Positions 56,497 to 64,000 are shown, counted from the first letter of the stretch. The stretch is DNA of 64,000 nt from Candidatus Scalindua sp. (GCA_031316155.1 JALDRB010000006.1:239460-303459), one strand, 5' to 3'. Numbers and translations: made by a program. Notes: generated by a model from the letters alone, not told the origin.

Positions 56497-56498
56497 AT

Positions 56499-57566
56499 TC
56501 AGGAGAGCAAGGAGACACTTTTTACTTGAGCATAAACTAATTTACCAGGTTTCAAATCAAGTAGAGTGGCGGATTTGCGTGTTAAAGAGGCTAATATGGG
56601 TATATCTCCCATCATCAGGAATACGGTCACCTGGGCATTCCCTTCGGAAACAACCTCATGAACAGTAGCAGGGAATATATTCTGTATACTGGTATTGGAC
56701 TGAGGCTCCAGGGTAAGGCTGACATCGCGGGCAGAGATCCGTAATCTCACGGCATTACCCAGAGGCAATTCCCTGTGTATTACCGTAAAACGCCCACCTG
56801 CTGAATCCAGGTAAGTCAGATGATAATCTTCGTCATGTCCTGAAACGGTGGCTTCGATAAGGGCTTCGGCATCCTTACCATGAGCAAGGGGAAGGTCAAG
56901 CCGGGTTAGTATGTCGCTGATAACTCCTGCTGCCTTGACTCTGCCTGCTTCAAGTAACACCAGGTAATCCGCAAGACGCGCCACTTCGTCAGTAGAATGA
57001 CTTACATAGATAACTGGAATATCCAATTCATGATGGAGGGATTCTATATAGGGCAGAATCTCCTGCCTGCTTTTCAGGTCAAGCGCTGCCAACGGCTCAT
57101 CCATCAGCAACAGCCTGGGACTGACAGCAAGCGCCCGGGCGATCGCTACCCGCTGCCGTTCACCGCCTGAGAGGTGACTGGGTTTACGTGGAAGCAGGTG
57201 TTCGATTCTCAAAAGCTCAATGGCATGATTCAACGAAATCTTGCCCTCTGTCTCCGGTACTCTCTTAACGCCATATTCCAGATTACGCCGTACATTGAGA
57301 TGGGGGAATAAGCTGGCCTCCTGGAAGACATAACCCAGGGGACGTTTATGAGTAGGGATAATCCGTTTATGATCCTGCCAAACCGTTTCTCCTACTTTTA
57401 AAAATCCAGCAGGACTCTGCTCCAATCCGGAAATGGCACGCAGGAGTGTAGTCTTGCCACAACCCGATGGACCGAAAACCGCTGTTATCCCTCTGCCGGG
57501 AATTTTCAGATCTACATCAAGAACGAAATCCTGCTTCTTAACTTGTAATTTGATATCAATTGACAC
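56499..57566 (-). CDS. modC: Molybdate ABC transporter ATPase ModC
   Basis: A 355-residue ATPase from GTG 57566, which has an AGGAG site. Walker A is GPSGCGKTT, the signature is LSGGERQRVAIARALA and Walker B is LLLMDEPLAALD. The C-terminal 75 residues form a MOP/TOBE oxyanion-binding domain (NIFPATVHEVVSEG). The codons are visibly more G/C-rich than the flanking genes, pointing to recent acquisition. Last gene of modABC. Confidence 0.95.
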   Translation of the reverse strand: MSIDIKLQVKKQDFVLDVDLKIPGRGITAVFGPSGCGKTTLLRAISGLEQSPAGFLKVGETVWQDHKRIIPTHKRPLGYVFQEASLFPHLNVRRNLEYGVKRVPETEGKISLNHAIELLRIEHLLPRKPSHLSGGERQRVAIARALAVSPRLLLMDEPLAALDLKSRQEILPYIESLHHELDIPVIYVSHSTDEVARLADYLVLLEAGRVKAAGVISDILTRLDLPLAHGKDAEALIEATVSGHDEDYHLTYLDSAGGRFTVIHRELPLGNAVRLRISARDVSLTLEPQSNTSIQNIFPATVHEVVSEGNAQVTVFLMMGDIPILASLTRKSATLLDLKPGKLVYAQVKSVSLLS

Positions 57567-57625
57567 GATGTATCTCCTTGCAGTATCAATGCAAGCCACC
57601 TCTGCTTAGTCATCTGCTCTTATTG

Positions 57626-58309
57626 TCACAGCTGGACTACCATGAAACGCCGATTAAGGGCATACACTGTCAGCATCATGGAAAAGGAAAGTAACAGGAG
57701 CCCGCCTGACAACCAGTGAGCATGACTGTATTCAAGCATTTCAACATGATCGTAGATGGTAATGGAGAGGACCTGGGTATTACCAGGTATATTTCCGCCA
57801 ATCATCAGCACCACTCCAAATTCACCTACGGTATGGGCAAATCCAAGCACGGCGGCGGTAATAAAGCCGGGACGAGCCAATGGAATAGCCACCGTAAAAA
57901 AACGGTCCACTGGAGAAGCTCGCAGTGTGGCGGCTACTTCAAGCGAACGGTTTCCGACAGCAGTAAAAGCGTTTTGCAGCGGTTGCACCACAAAAGGTAA
58001 TGAATAGAGAACCGAACCGATGACCAGGCCGGTAAAAGTAAAGGCTGGCGGCTGTCCACCGAACAGCTGAAATATCCATCCTATTGGTCCGTGAGGGCCA
58101 AGTGTCACCAGCAGATAAAAACCGAGTACTGTAGGCGGCAGAACTAACGGGAGAGCCACCACAGCTTCTAACAGAAACTTGAAACGCCATCGGGTACGGG
58201 ACAGCCACCAGGCCAGTGGAGTTCCCAACAAGAGGAGGATCAGCGTAGTCATCCCCGCCAGTTTAAATGTAATAGCAAGGGCCATAAAATCAGACTTGCT
58301 GAGTATCAT
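57626..58309 (-). CDS. modB: Molybdate ABC transporter permease ModB
   Basis: A 227-residue permease with five to six helices. [15 protein letters not shown] and [15 protein letters not shown] are typical of ModB, and the coupling loop [25 protein letters not shown] is present. It overlaps modA by 4 bases and is 59 bases before modC, forming one operon. Confidence 0.95.
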   Translation of the reverse strand: MILSKSDFMALAITFKLAGMTTLILLLLGTPLAWWLSRTRWRFKFLLEAVVALPLVLPPTVLGFYLLVTLGPHGPIGWIFQLFGGQPPAFTFTGLVIGSVLYSLPFVVQPLQNAFTAVGNRSLEVAATLRASPVDRFFTVAIPLARPGFITAAVLGFAHTVGEFGVVLMIGGNIPGNTQVLSITIYDHVEMLEYSHAHWLSGGLLLLSFSMMLTVYALNRRFMVVQL

Positions 58310-59058
58310 GGTACACTATACCCATATTCACGAATAAGATTGCGTGACGTTTCACTTTTCACAAACCTGAGAAAAGCCTGTACTATTTGATTTTCTTTCA
58401 ACAAAACCGCCTGCTGCTCGATGGGGGTATAGAGTGATTGGGGTATTTCCCAGAAAGAACCCTCAACAGGATGATCCGGCCGTTTTATCTGGGAGTAAGC
58501 CACAAATCCTAATTCAGCATTACCACTCTTAACGAACTGGAAAGTCTGCCCGATATCCTCTCCACGGACAATTTTCCCCTGCAATGCGTCCCAGACTTTT
58601 TGTGCATGTAAGACCTCCTGAGCAGCCTTGCCGTAAGGAGCAAGCTTCGGATTGGCGATAGCCAGATAGCGGAAATTCCCTTGTTCCAAGACTTTTCCTG
58701 CTGAATCAACATAACCCATCTTTGGACTCCAGAGAACAACCTTACCCACAGCATAGGTAAACCGGCTTCCGGGGAGAGCCACTCCCTCTTTCTCCAACAA
58801 TTCCGGTCGCCTGACGTCAGCGGCAAAAAAAGCATCGAAGGGTGCACCATTTTTAATCTGGGCGTAGTGTTTTCCTGTTGAACCGAATATCAAGATAACC
58901 TTATGGCCTGTTTTATCGGTAAAACGTTCAGCAATATTCTTAATGGCGTGGGTAAAATTACTGGCCACCGCTACTCGAATTTCATCGGCTGCCGCCTCTC
59001 CTACGCTGCATAGCAATACTGCTACAGCAAACGTAAAAACAAATAATAGCTGCTTCAT
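58306..59058 (-). CDS. modA: Periplasmic molybdate-binding protein ModA
   Basis: A 250-residue binding protein from ATG 59058, supported by an AAGGAG site. The signal peptide ends near AAADE. The mature start [11 protein letters not shown] is followed by [25 protein letters not shown], which provides the oxyanion-binding serines. [14 protein letters not shown] [11 protein letters not shown] lies mid-protein. First structural gene of modABC. Confidence 0.95.
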   Translation of the reverse strand: MKQLLFVFTFAVAVLLCSVGEAAADEIRVAVASNFTHAIKNIAERFTDKTGHKVILIFGSTGKHYAQIKNGAPFDAFFAADVRRPELLEKEGVALPGSRFTYAVGKVVLWSPKMGYVDSAGKVLEQGNFRYLAIANPKLAPYGKAAQEVLHAQKVWDALQGKIVRGEDIGQTFQFVKSGNAELGFVAYSQIKRPDHPVEGSFWEIPQSLYTPIEQQAVLLKENQIVQAFLRFVKSETSRNLIREYGYSVP

Positions 59059-59121
59059 AAGGTTGCTCCTTTCTTTCAGCAAAATCCCTTGTATTATAAA
59101 AAACTCAGCTGTAAAAAACCT

Positions 59122-59463
59122 CTACAGATCAAGTTGCCGTGAACGATCTATTAAGAACCTCTTGAAATCCCTGTAAGCAGACCAGAAACAATCGATTGCC
59201 TCGTCCCCAGCCTTCGTCAGCCTGGCTCCTCCCCCGAAACGCCCGCCCGTACTCTTTTCCACCACAGGATGGAGGCTTTGACGGTTCATCGAATCCACCA
59301 GTTTCCAGGCATGACGATAAGACATTTCCATGGAGCGGGCAGCCGCACTGATAGAGCCGTGTTCGCGAATCCGCTCCAGCAGCACAACACGCCCATAACC
59401 AAGGAATGTCCCTTCCGGGCCCTCAATCCAGAGCCGGCCGTGCAGACGATAGTTATTACTCAT
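59122..59463 (-). CDS. modE: ModE-type regulator, DNA-binding domain only
   Basis: A 113-residue protein corresponding to the N-terminal winged helix-turn-helix of ModE: LERIREHGSISAAARSMEMSYRHAWKLVDSMN, then GGRFGGGARLT. The C-terminal MOP domains that sense molybdate in full-length ModE are missing, so the effector may bind elsewhere or come from another protein. ATG 59463 is preferred over the in-frame TTG at 59475. A 24-base ModE box lies 32 bases upstream. Confidence 0.88.
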   Translation of the reverse strand: MSNNYRLHGRLWIEGPEGTFLGYGRVVLLERIREHGSISAAARSMEMSYRHAWKLVDSMNRQSLHPVVEKSTGGRFGGGARLTKAGDEAIDCFWSAYRDFKRFLIDRSRQLDL

Positions 59464-59494
59464 TGATTCTCTCAAACCAGAATATCCGCTTAAG

Positions 59495-59518
59495 CGTTAT
59501 GCATGGGAAAATATAACG
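59495..59518. promoter_or_regulatory. ModE-binding-site-like palindrome
   Basis: CGTTATGCA, six bases, AATATAACG. The 24-base length and outer CGTTAT/ATAACG arms match the ModE operator known from enterobacterial modA. Located before modE, suggesting autoregulation of the modE-modABC genes. Confidence 0.7.
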
Positions 59519-59561
59519 CAAATCGTATTAAAGTCAACAGTAAAATGTAAGTATTTATCAA

Positions 59562-59590
59562 TTGAATTATGCTTTATATTATGATAATAA
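59562..59590 (+). promoter_or_regulatory. Promoter of the fluoride riboswitch transcript
   Basis: TTGAAT, a 17-base spacer, then TAATAA, ending 21 bases before the aptamer, correct for a transcript that begins just ahead of it. Confidence 0.55.
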
Positions 59591-59611
59591 TAGAATAATT
59601 ACTATTATTAT

Positions 59612-59665
59612 GGCGATGAGGTTCGCCCTGAAGTGCTCCGAACATGGGGCTAATAACCTCTACTG
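59612..59665 (+). promoter_or_regulatory. Fluoride riboswitch (crcB motif)
   Basis: The sequence begins GGCGATGAGGTTCGCC, has a short hairpin GCTCC/GGGGC, then GCTAATAACCTCTACTG. These are the conserved blocks of the fluoride aptamer, including the pseudoknot-forming GAGG/CCTC pairing. It reads towards the dynamin-like gene; no fluoride exporter gene follows. Confidence 0.88.
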
Positions 59666-59689
59666 ATACAATCGGTAGGGGTTTTTTTA
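59656..59689 (+). terminator. Riboswitch expression platform terminator
   Basis: ACCTCTAC pairs with GTAGGGGT and is followed by seven T. The 5' arm overlaps the aptamer 3' end, so ligand binding should prevent termination. Confidence 0.85.
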
Positions 59690-59697
59690 TTGTATTT

Positions 59698-59911
59698 CGA
59701 GTTGGCACATCTTGCGCAACTCTTTAAAATTGCTACAACGACGTCCATGCCCTGTTGAATACTGCTTAAGCGGACGTCTGAGGTTAAGCGATTTCCTCTT
59801 TTTGCTTGGCACAACGAATAACCTGAAATAATCTATTCTACAGGGCAGGTCGTTGCTTAACGCCATTACTGAATCAAGTTCAGCACAAGTTTAGGAATAT
59901 GCTAACGCACA
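59698..59911 (-). repeat. R2 repeat, copy 5, long form, inverted to copy 4
   Basis: Reverse orientation. The core 59728-59892 is exactly complementary to 56301-56465, while the outer ends (CGAGTTGGCACATC and TTAGCATATTCC) have drifted from copy 4. It contains the same nested 100-bp insert. Confidence 0.9.
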
Positions 59912-59985
59912 AAAAACATGATTTTGAAATTCCAATGCATGAACTGAGGTGAGAACTTTTAGAGAAAATAAAAGAGAGCAAAAAT

Positions 59986-61788
59986 ATGATTCCTCCTATT
60001 GAAAAGCCTGAAAAACCTTCAGAAAGAAATTTATCTGTTTACCTGGAAGAAATCATAACACAGATAAACAATGCGGGGGAAGATTTTTGTAAAGAAATAC
60101 AGATGCTTGAACAACTGAAAGAGCGCCTGACTCATGGCTACTTTAATCTCGCTGTGCTTGGACAATTTAAAAGGGGAAAAAGCACTTTTTTAAATGCGCT
60201 TCTCGGTGAAGAGATTTTACCTACATCTGTTGTTCCGCTCACAGCTGTACCTATCTTTATCAGGTATCATTCATCTCTTTCTGTAAAAATACGCTTTGAG
60301 GGAAATTCTGATGAAAAAGAATATCCTGCGAACAGAGCACAGGATATCATGGATGTGCTGTCGAAGTTTGTTGCAGAGGAAAACAACCCGAAGAATCTGA
60401 AGGGTGTCGCAGAAGCAGAAGTGTTATGTTCAACAAATATTCTCTCAAAAGGCATTGTCCTTATTGATACGCCGGGTATTGGTTCAACGTTTCGTCATAA
60501 TACTGAAGTAACTCTGAATTTTCTTCCGCAATGCGATGCGGCACTGTTTCTGGTTTCAGCCGATCCGCCCATAACAGAAGTAGAAGTGGAATTTCTCAAA
60601 CATCTGAAGACAAAAGTATCGCTGATATTTTTTATTCTTAACAAAGTAGACTATCTTGATGAGGAGGAAAGGCAAAAGGCGTTGAACTTTTTTAAACAGG
60701 TTTTGAAAGAAGAGGCCGGTTATGAGTCTGATCCGGTTATTTTTTCTGTTTCGGCAAAGCTGGGCCTCAGATCAAGGTTAGACCGGGATAGCGTACTATG
60801 GCATAAGAGCGGAATGGAAGAGGTTCGGGCGCATCTGGTTGATTTCTGTCTTGCTGAAAAAACATCCGCCCTTTACAAAACAATTTATCAGAAAGCATCG
60901 CATATTCTAAATGATATAATCATGCGCATACGCCTGGCATTGAGTGCGCTTCAGATGCCTTTAGAAGACCTAAAAAGTCGCCTCGCCGTTTTTACGAAAA
61001 ACATTCAGGAAATTCAACAGGAAAGGATAACGGCAAAAGATATTCTGTCAGGAGATAGAGTCCGTATGCATGAATTGCTGGAAGAAGGGGCTGAGAAACT
61101 CCGTGAGAGGGCACGTCATTATCTGCAGGAGATTGTCCGGGAAATTACTGGCAACAATGCCGGCCAGAACATTAACGAACAGGTTGTCCAGGAAGTATTA
61201 TCAGAATCAATAATTGGTTTTTTTGAGCACGAATTTGGTCTTATGACAGAATATTTTAAAGCGAAAAGAGATGAGGTGTTAATTCATCATCATCAGCGGG
61301 TAGACAGTTTGGTGGACACAATTCGAAAAGCAGCCTCAGAACTTTTTGAAATTCCTTGCCCGCACGATGATATTTCTACACCATTAACAATAATACAAAA
61401 GCCTTACTGGGTGACCCACAAATGGAGTTCTTCACTCAATCCTGTTCCTCAAGCGTTAAGCGACAAATTTTTCTCATTAAAACAGAGACGAGTAAGATCT
61501 ATAAATCGATTAATGGAACAGATTGATAAACTCTTAGTTCCTAATGTTGAAAATGTGCGATGGTCAATATTTCAAACAATGGAAAGAGAATTTATCCTAT
61601 TCGGTAATACCCTTGACAGACAGTTTGAAGATACGGTTTCAGCAACGCATGGCGCAATCCTGGCTTCGCTTAAAAAAAGAAAGGAACATGCAGAAGAAAT
61701 CGCCGGAGAGATTCGCCGGCTGAATATTTTTCTGGAAAAACTGGAAGATATTCCTAGTCTGGACGAACCAGAACCAAACGGGTGCTAA
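59986..61788 (+). CDS. Dynamin-like large GTPase
   Basis: A 600-residue bacterial dynamin-like protein. The G1 P-loop is GQFKRGKST (about 59-67), the switch Thr lies in VVPLTAVP, G3 is DTPGIGST (161-168) and G4 is NKVD (219-222). The C-terminal two thirds are helical, consistent with the stalk and membrane-binding paddle, with a hydrophobic patch around 325. Such proteins remodel or protect membranes. It stands alone rather than as the common tandem pair. An apparent ribosome site is weak. The fluoride riboswitch lies upstream, but with a repeat between. Confidence 0.88.
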   Translation: MIPPIEKPEKPSERNLSVYLEEIITQINNAGEDFCKEIQMLEQLKERLTHGYFNLAVLGQFKRGKSTFLNALLGEEILPTSVVPLTAVPIFIRYHSSLSVKIRFEGNSDEKEYPANRAQDIMDVLSKFVAEENNPKNLKGVAEAEVLCSTNILSKGIVLIDTPGIGSTFRHNTEVTLNFLPQCDAALFLVSADPPITEVEVEFLKHLKTKVSLIFFILNKVDYLDEEERQKALNFFKQVLKEEAGYESDPVIFSVSAKLGLRSRLDRDSVLWHKSGMEEVRAHLVDFCLAEKTSALYKTIYQKASHILNDIIMRIRLALSALQMPLEDLKSRLAVFTKNIQEIQQERITAKDILSGDRVRMHELLEEGAEKLRERARHYLQEIVREITGNNAGQNINEQVVQEVLSESIIGFFEHEFGLMTEYFKAKRDEVLIHHHQRVDSLVDTIRKAASELFEIPCPHDDISTPLTIIQKPYWVTHKWSSSLNPVPQALSDKFFSLKQRRVRSINRLMEQIDKLLVPNVENVRWSIFQTMEREFILFGNTLDRQFEDTVSATHGAILASLKKRKEHAEEIAGEIRRLNIFLEKLEDIPSLDEPEPNGC

Positions 61789-61796
61789 TAAATTAC

Positions 61797-61849
61797 AAAT
61801 ATCAATTTACAAAGCCCAAACAAATTTCAAATTACAATGTTCGAATTAT
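61797..61849 (+). repeat. R5 repeat, copy 2
   Basis: Nearly the same as 14999-15050: AAATATCAATTTACAAAGCC through TGTTCGAATTAT. It fills the start of the 339-base gap after the GTPase gene; the rest of that gap (to 62127) has no recognised feature. Confidence 0.7.
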
Positions 61850-62127
61850 CAAACCAGTTTGCTCGCCCTGTTAAATACATATGCTGGCATTCCCATTTGC
61901 CTTTATAAAAAACGCTACTTTTGAAAGGTGTTGTCATGGCATCATCCTAAATGATTTAACATGGTAAAAAGTTTTGGATTTGTTCGTTGTGATTTGTTTG
62001 TTATCTGGAACTTGTTATTTGGTGCTTATCAGATATCATGAAAAACGCTATTAATAAATATTTTGCCAAATTTGGTTAAAATATTTTTTATTAAGAGGCT
62101 AATATATTTGTAACTGAGGTGTGAAAA

Positions 62128-62472
62128 ATGCTTTATTTAAACAGATCGGCATTGGTTGTGAAACCGAAGCAACCTTTTGTAGACTGGGCTAACTCAACTG
62201 ATCCGGGGGGAACACAATATACCCTTCAAAATTTAAAATCTGAAAACAATGTGTATCTTGTTTCAGAAATTGATGATAAACACGATTTAGAGCGAGAGAT
62301 AAAAACGTACCACAGAATAATGTTTGAAAATGAATTGATTGGATGGGCTACCGATAGAACCACGTGGCCAAAAATGATTTCACTCGAATTATTTCATGAA
62401 TGGTTTGTGATTGAGCATAATTCTATGGTTGCTGATCTTTCCAATGGCCCCATCGAATTGGAAGAGTTCTGA
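62128..62472 (+). CDS. Conserved hypothetical protein
   Basis: 114 residues, soluble. It opens LYLNRSALVVKPKQPFVDWAN and contains VYLVSEIDD and a C-terminal block EWFVIEHNSMVADL. This matches an uncharacterised conserved family found in diverse bacteria, with no known function. The start is preceded by a GAGGTG site. Confidence 0.7.
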   Translation: MLYLNRSALVVKPKQPFVDWANSTDPGGTQYTLQNLKSENNVYLVSEIDDKHDLEREIKTYHRIMFENELIGWATDRTTWPKMISLELFHEWFVIEHNSMVADLSNGPIELEEF

Positions 62473-62581
62473 AACTGAAGGCCTAATAAAAAGGGTCACA
62501 AGGTAAAATACTGTTTTCAAAAAAGACCTAAGCAGATATATTGATTGAAATTACCGGCTAAAACTGATAACGATTGTACTC

Positions 62582-63337
62582 CTACCTGTTATTCAGTGTT
62601 TTTGTGTCAGTGGATTCAAGTTTCTCTTTCGTCATGAAGTTAGACCTGATTAATGTCAGGAAAAATGCTGATGAAATACCAGCCGAACCAAATATCATGC
62701 ACATCACCATGATCTGATATCGTGCGGCAATAAATGGAGAAACTCCTGATAATATTTGCCCAGTCATCATTCCGGGAAGGGAAACAATGCCTACCGCAAA
62801 CAGGGAATTAATAACAGGAATAGGAGAGGCGCGAAAGGCTATAATACGTGCCTGCTCATAAGGGACATTCCTGTCGACTTCCGCTTCCAACCTTTTGACG
62901 GCAAGGCTGACGCTGTTCATTGCATTCGCAAAAATCATCCCTGCAAGAGGAATAACATAACTTGGCAAATACCATGGTTGCAGATTGAGGACACCATGTG
63001 TTATGAGCAGTAAAATGATGCCTCCGCCGAGCGAAATAGACCAGAATGACTTTAGATATAATATCCTTCTGGAGATATGCTTTGTATGCAAAGCGATCCA
63101 GCTTGATGTAAAGAGCATGACAGCCAGAACGGTGATTACGATCAGAGAGCTGTCAGATTCAAAAATAAAGGATAAGAAATATCCTATCAGCAGAAGTTGA
63201 ATAAGCATCCGAAAAACAGCGTAGAGTGATCTTTTATAACCAAGTTTCCATTTCCAGATAATCGCAACAACAGCGATAGCCGGGATGAAAGCCAGCGTTA
63301 AATTTGTAAACGGTATTGTCTGAATTGGATTACTCAT
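62582..63337 (-). CDS. fetB: FetB-like ABC transporter permease (UPF0014)
   Basis: A 251-residue membrane protein with about seven helices. Family marks are GYFLSFIFE near 55, the loop YVIPLAGMIFANAMNSVSLAVKRL and RASPIPVINSLFAVGIVSLPGMMTGQILSG. FetB with the ATPase FetA is implicated in iron export and oxidative-stress resistance in enterobacteria. No fetA lies beside it in the window. Confidence 0.85.
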   Translation of the reverse strand: MSNPIQTIPFTNLTLAFIPAIAVVAIIWKWKLGYKRSLYAVFRMLIQLLLIGYFLSFIFESDSSLIVITVLAVMLFTSSWIALHTKHISRRILYLKSFWSISLGGGIILLLITHGVLNLQPWYLPSYVIPLAGMIFANAMNSVSLAVKRLEAEVDRNVPYEQARIIAFRASPIPVINSLFAVGIVSLPGMMTGQILSGVSPFIAARYQIMVMCMIFGSAGISSAFFLTLIRSNFMTKEKLESTDTKTLNNR

Positions 63338-63606
63338 AACACAACTTTTTAATTTAAAGAAATAGAATTTTAAATGTATTTATATCATGCGAGAGCAACA
63401 AATAAATAAAAATATTTGTTTTCTTTTAAATACTTCAAATACAAAAACTTTATTGAAAAAGTATAAAAGTTAGACTTTTTCAGGTTTGACTATTTATACT
63501 TGCCGGATTATACGAGATAGGGGGGGAGGGGATACCTTGTATTGCTCTGGCTGAGGGAAGGCAAGAGTATGTCGGTTGATATACTCATCTTATAATGGTT
63601 TTCTGG

Positions 63607-63639
63607 CCTGCCTGTGCGTTAGGAACGCACGAAGACAGG
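63607..63639. repeat. R3-type palindrome nested in R1 copy 6
   Basis: CCTGCCTGTGCGTT, a loop, AACGCACGAAGACAGG; a degenerate member of the family. Confidence 0.65.
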
Positions 63640-63716
63640 TAAAATCCGAAATAAAATTGAGCGAGGAAAGTGCTCGGCGTCTGTCCGGGGATACCAGCAA
63701 CCAAGATTTGGTTTCC

Positions 63717-63771
63717 AGCCCGCCCGGCCTGTCAGCCGTTCGCCAGCCCGATACTCATTCTGGCGGGGACG
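63717..63771 (-). repeat. R4 G/C-rich repeat nested in R1 copy 6
   Basis: GCCCGCCCGGCCTGTCAGCC to CATTCTGGCGGGGACG. It falls between the GGTTTCCA and ATAAAACCG halves of the R1 arm. Confidence 0.6.
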
Positions 63772-63849
63772 AATAAAACCGAAAAACAAATCGGTTTTAG
63801 TATATCTGCTGGCCAAGAAATGCTTGATGGAATATGTATAGAGATATCC

Positions 63850-64000
63850 TTAAAAATAAAAGACCTTTTTTATTAGGGTTTTTGGATACTTTTCTTCGTC
63901 CACAAAACCAAGTTTTTTTGGATAATCGTTTGGAAGATAGTGAATAGTTGAAAACACCCAATCCCAAAGACTCAAAACGATACCGAAATTTTGTCCATAT
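63850..64000 (-). CDS. Fatty-acid hydroxylase / sterol desaturase family protein, 3' end (partial)
   Basis: Only the last 49 codons are in the window; the start lies beyond 64000. The visible sequence YGQNFGIVLSLWDWVFSTIH, then KKLGFVDEE, matches the end of membrane di-iron hydroxylases, in which NxG-x-x-L-S-x-WDxxFxT and a downstream LGF are conserved. These enzymes hydroxylate or desaturate lipids. The assignment is moderate because the His motifs are outside the window. Confidence 0.65.
   Translation of the reverse strand, partial: YGQNFGIVLSLWDWVFSTIHYLPNDYPKKLGFVDEEKYPKTLIKKVFYF

Larger units (their letters stand above)
56028..56498. other. Repeat-filled gap between porin and modC
   Basis: No gene. 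The left part (56129-56209) is R3-type sequence and the right part (56282-56496) is R2 copy 4 with a nested insert. The R2 element ends two bases before the modC stop codon. Confidence 0.7.
59464..59985. other. Intergenic control region between modE and the dynamin-like gene
   Basis: Contains, left to right, a ModE box (59495-59518), a promoter (59562-59590), a fluoride riboswitch (59612-59665), its terminator (59656-59689) and the long R2 repeat (59698-59911). Confidence 0.8.
63580..63804 (-). repeat. R1 MITE-like element, copy 6, with two nested inserts
   Basis: The ends are R1 (TATACTCATCTTATAATGG and CGGTTTTAGTATA). An R3-type palindrome interrupts it near 63607-63639, and an R4 G/C-rich segment (63717-63771) sits within the other arm. 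Confidence 0.8.
63338..63849. other. Gap with nested R1, R3 and R4 repeats
   Basis: No gene is supported. 63580-63804 is R1 copy 6 carrying two inserts. The left part is A/T-rich sequence without recognised signals. Confidence 0.6.

Noticed and set aside
16908..59911. R2 repeats as a CRISPR array
   Set aside because: Copies are dispersed over 43 kb, not clustered with uniform spacers, and no cas gene is present.

Overview
The window is a low-G+C bacterial chromosome segment with no tRNA, rRNA, CRISPR array, phage module or complete insertion sequence that I could recognise. The best taxonomic clue is a 77-residue small basic protein (28427-28660) matching the signature family of the Planctomycetes-Verrucomicrobia-Chlamydiae (PVC) superphylum. 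It occurs with a full MreBCD/PBP2/RodA elongation set, cobalamin and molybdate uptake, outer-membrane porins and many two-component proteins. A peptidoglycan-bearing planctomycete-like organism, for example of the anammox order Brocadiales, would fit, but the order is an inference.

Layout. 1-14.2 kb: rarA, a CheX-like protein, glutamate formiminotransferase, then a minus-strand cell-wall block read moeA > lnt > mreB > mreC > mreD > mrdA(PBP2) > rodA > B12-binding radical SAM protein. 14.4-18 kb: lipoprotein plus mlaE-mlaF-mlaD lipid transport. 18.3-21.8 kb: sensor kinase, lipoprotein and sigma-54 regulator in a qseE-qseG-qseF-like order. 22-31.7 kb: small membrane, PilZ and TPR proteins, cobT, a diguanylate cyclase response regulator, the PVC small basic protein with an aminotransferase, a thioredoxin-fold protein and a PfkB kinase. 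32-36.3 kb: riboswitch-controlled cobalt ECF transporter cbiM-(N)-Q-O, interrupted by a GxxExxY nuclease-like gene. 37.8-49.6 kb: a minus-strand cobalamin uptake and salvage region (two cobalamin riboswitches, btuB, btuFCD, cbiZ, a Dph6-like ATP pyrophosphatase, exbB-exbD-tonB, an outer-membrane protein and a His-rich periplasmic protein). 50-56 kb: a hybrid histidine kinase, a divergent phosphoglycerate kinase and a phosphate-selective-type porin. 56.3-59.9 kb: a G/C-richer modA-modB-modC and modE cassette with a fluoride riboswitch, bounded by a perfect 165-bp inverted repeat. 60-64 kb: a dynamin-like GTPase, a conserved hypothetical, a FetB-like permease and the 3' end of a fatty-acid hydroxylase.

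Functionally the window is dominated by cobalt/B12 logistics: ECF cobalt import, BtuB/TonB-ExbBD/BtuFCD import, CbiZ remodelling, CobT lower-ligand activation, and a B12-binding radical SAM protein as a possible consumer. Molybdate import plus MoeA form a second cofactor theme.

Two other traits stand out. Dispersed short palindromic elements (families R1-R5 below) fill most intergenic gaps and are nested inside one another. Several genes (radical SAM, lnt, btuF, dph6-like, a PHP-type fragment) are each broken by a one-base change in a homopolymer, which looks more like sequencing error than real gene decay.
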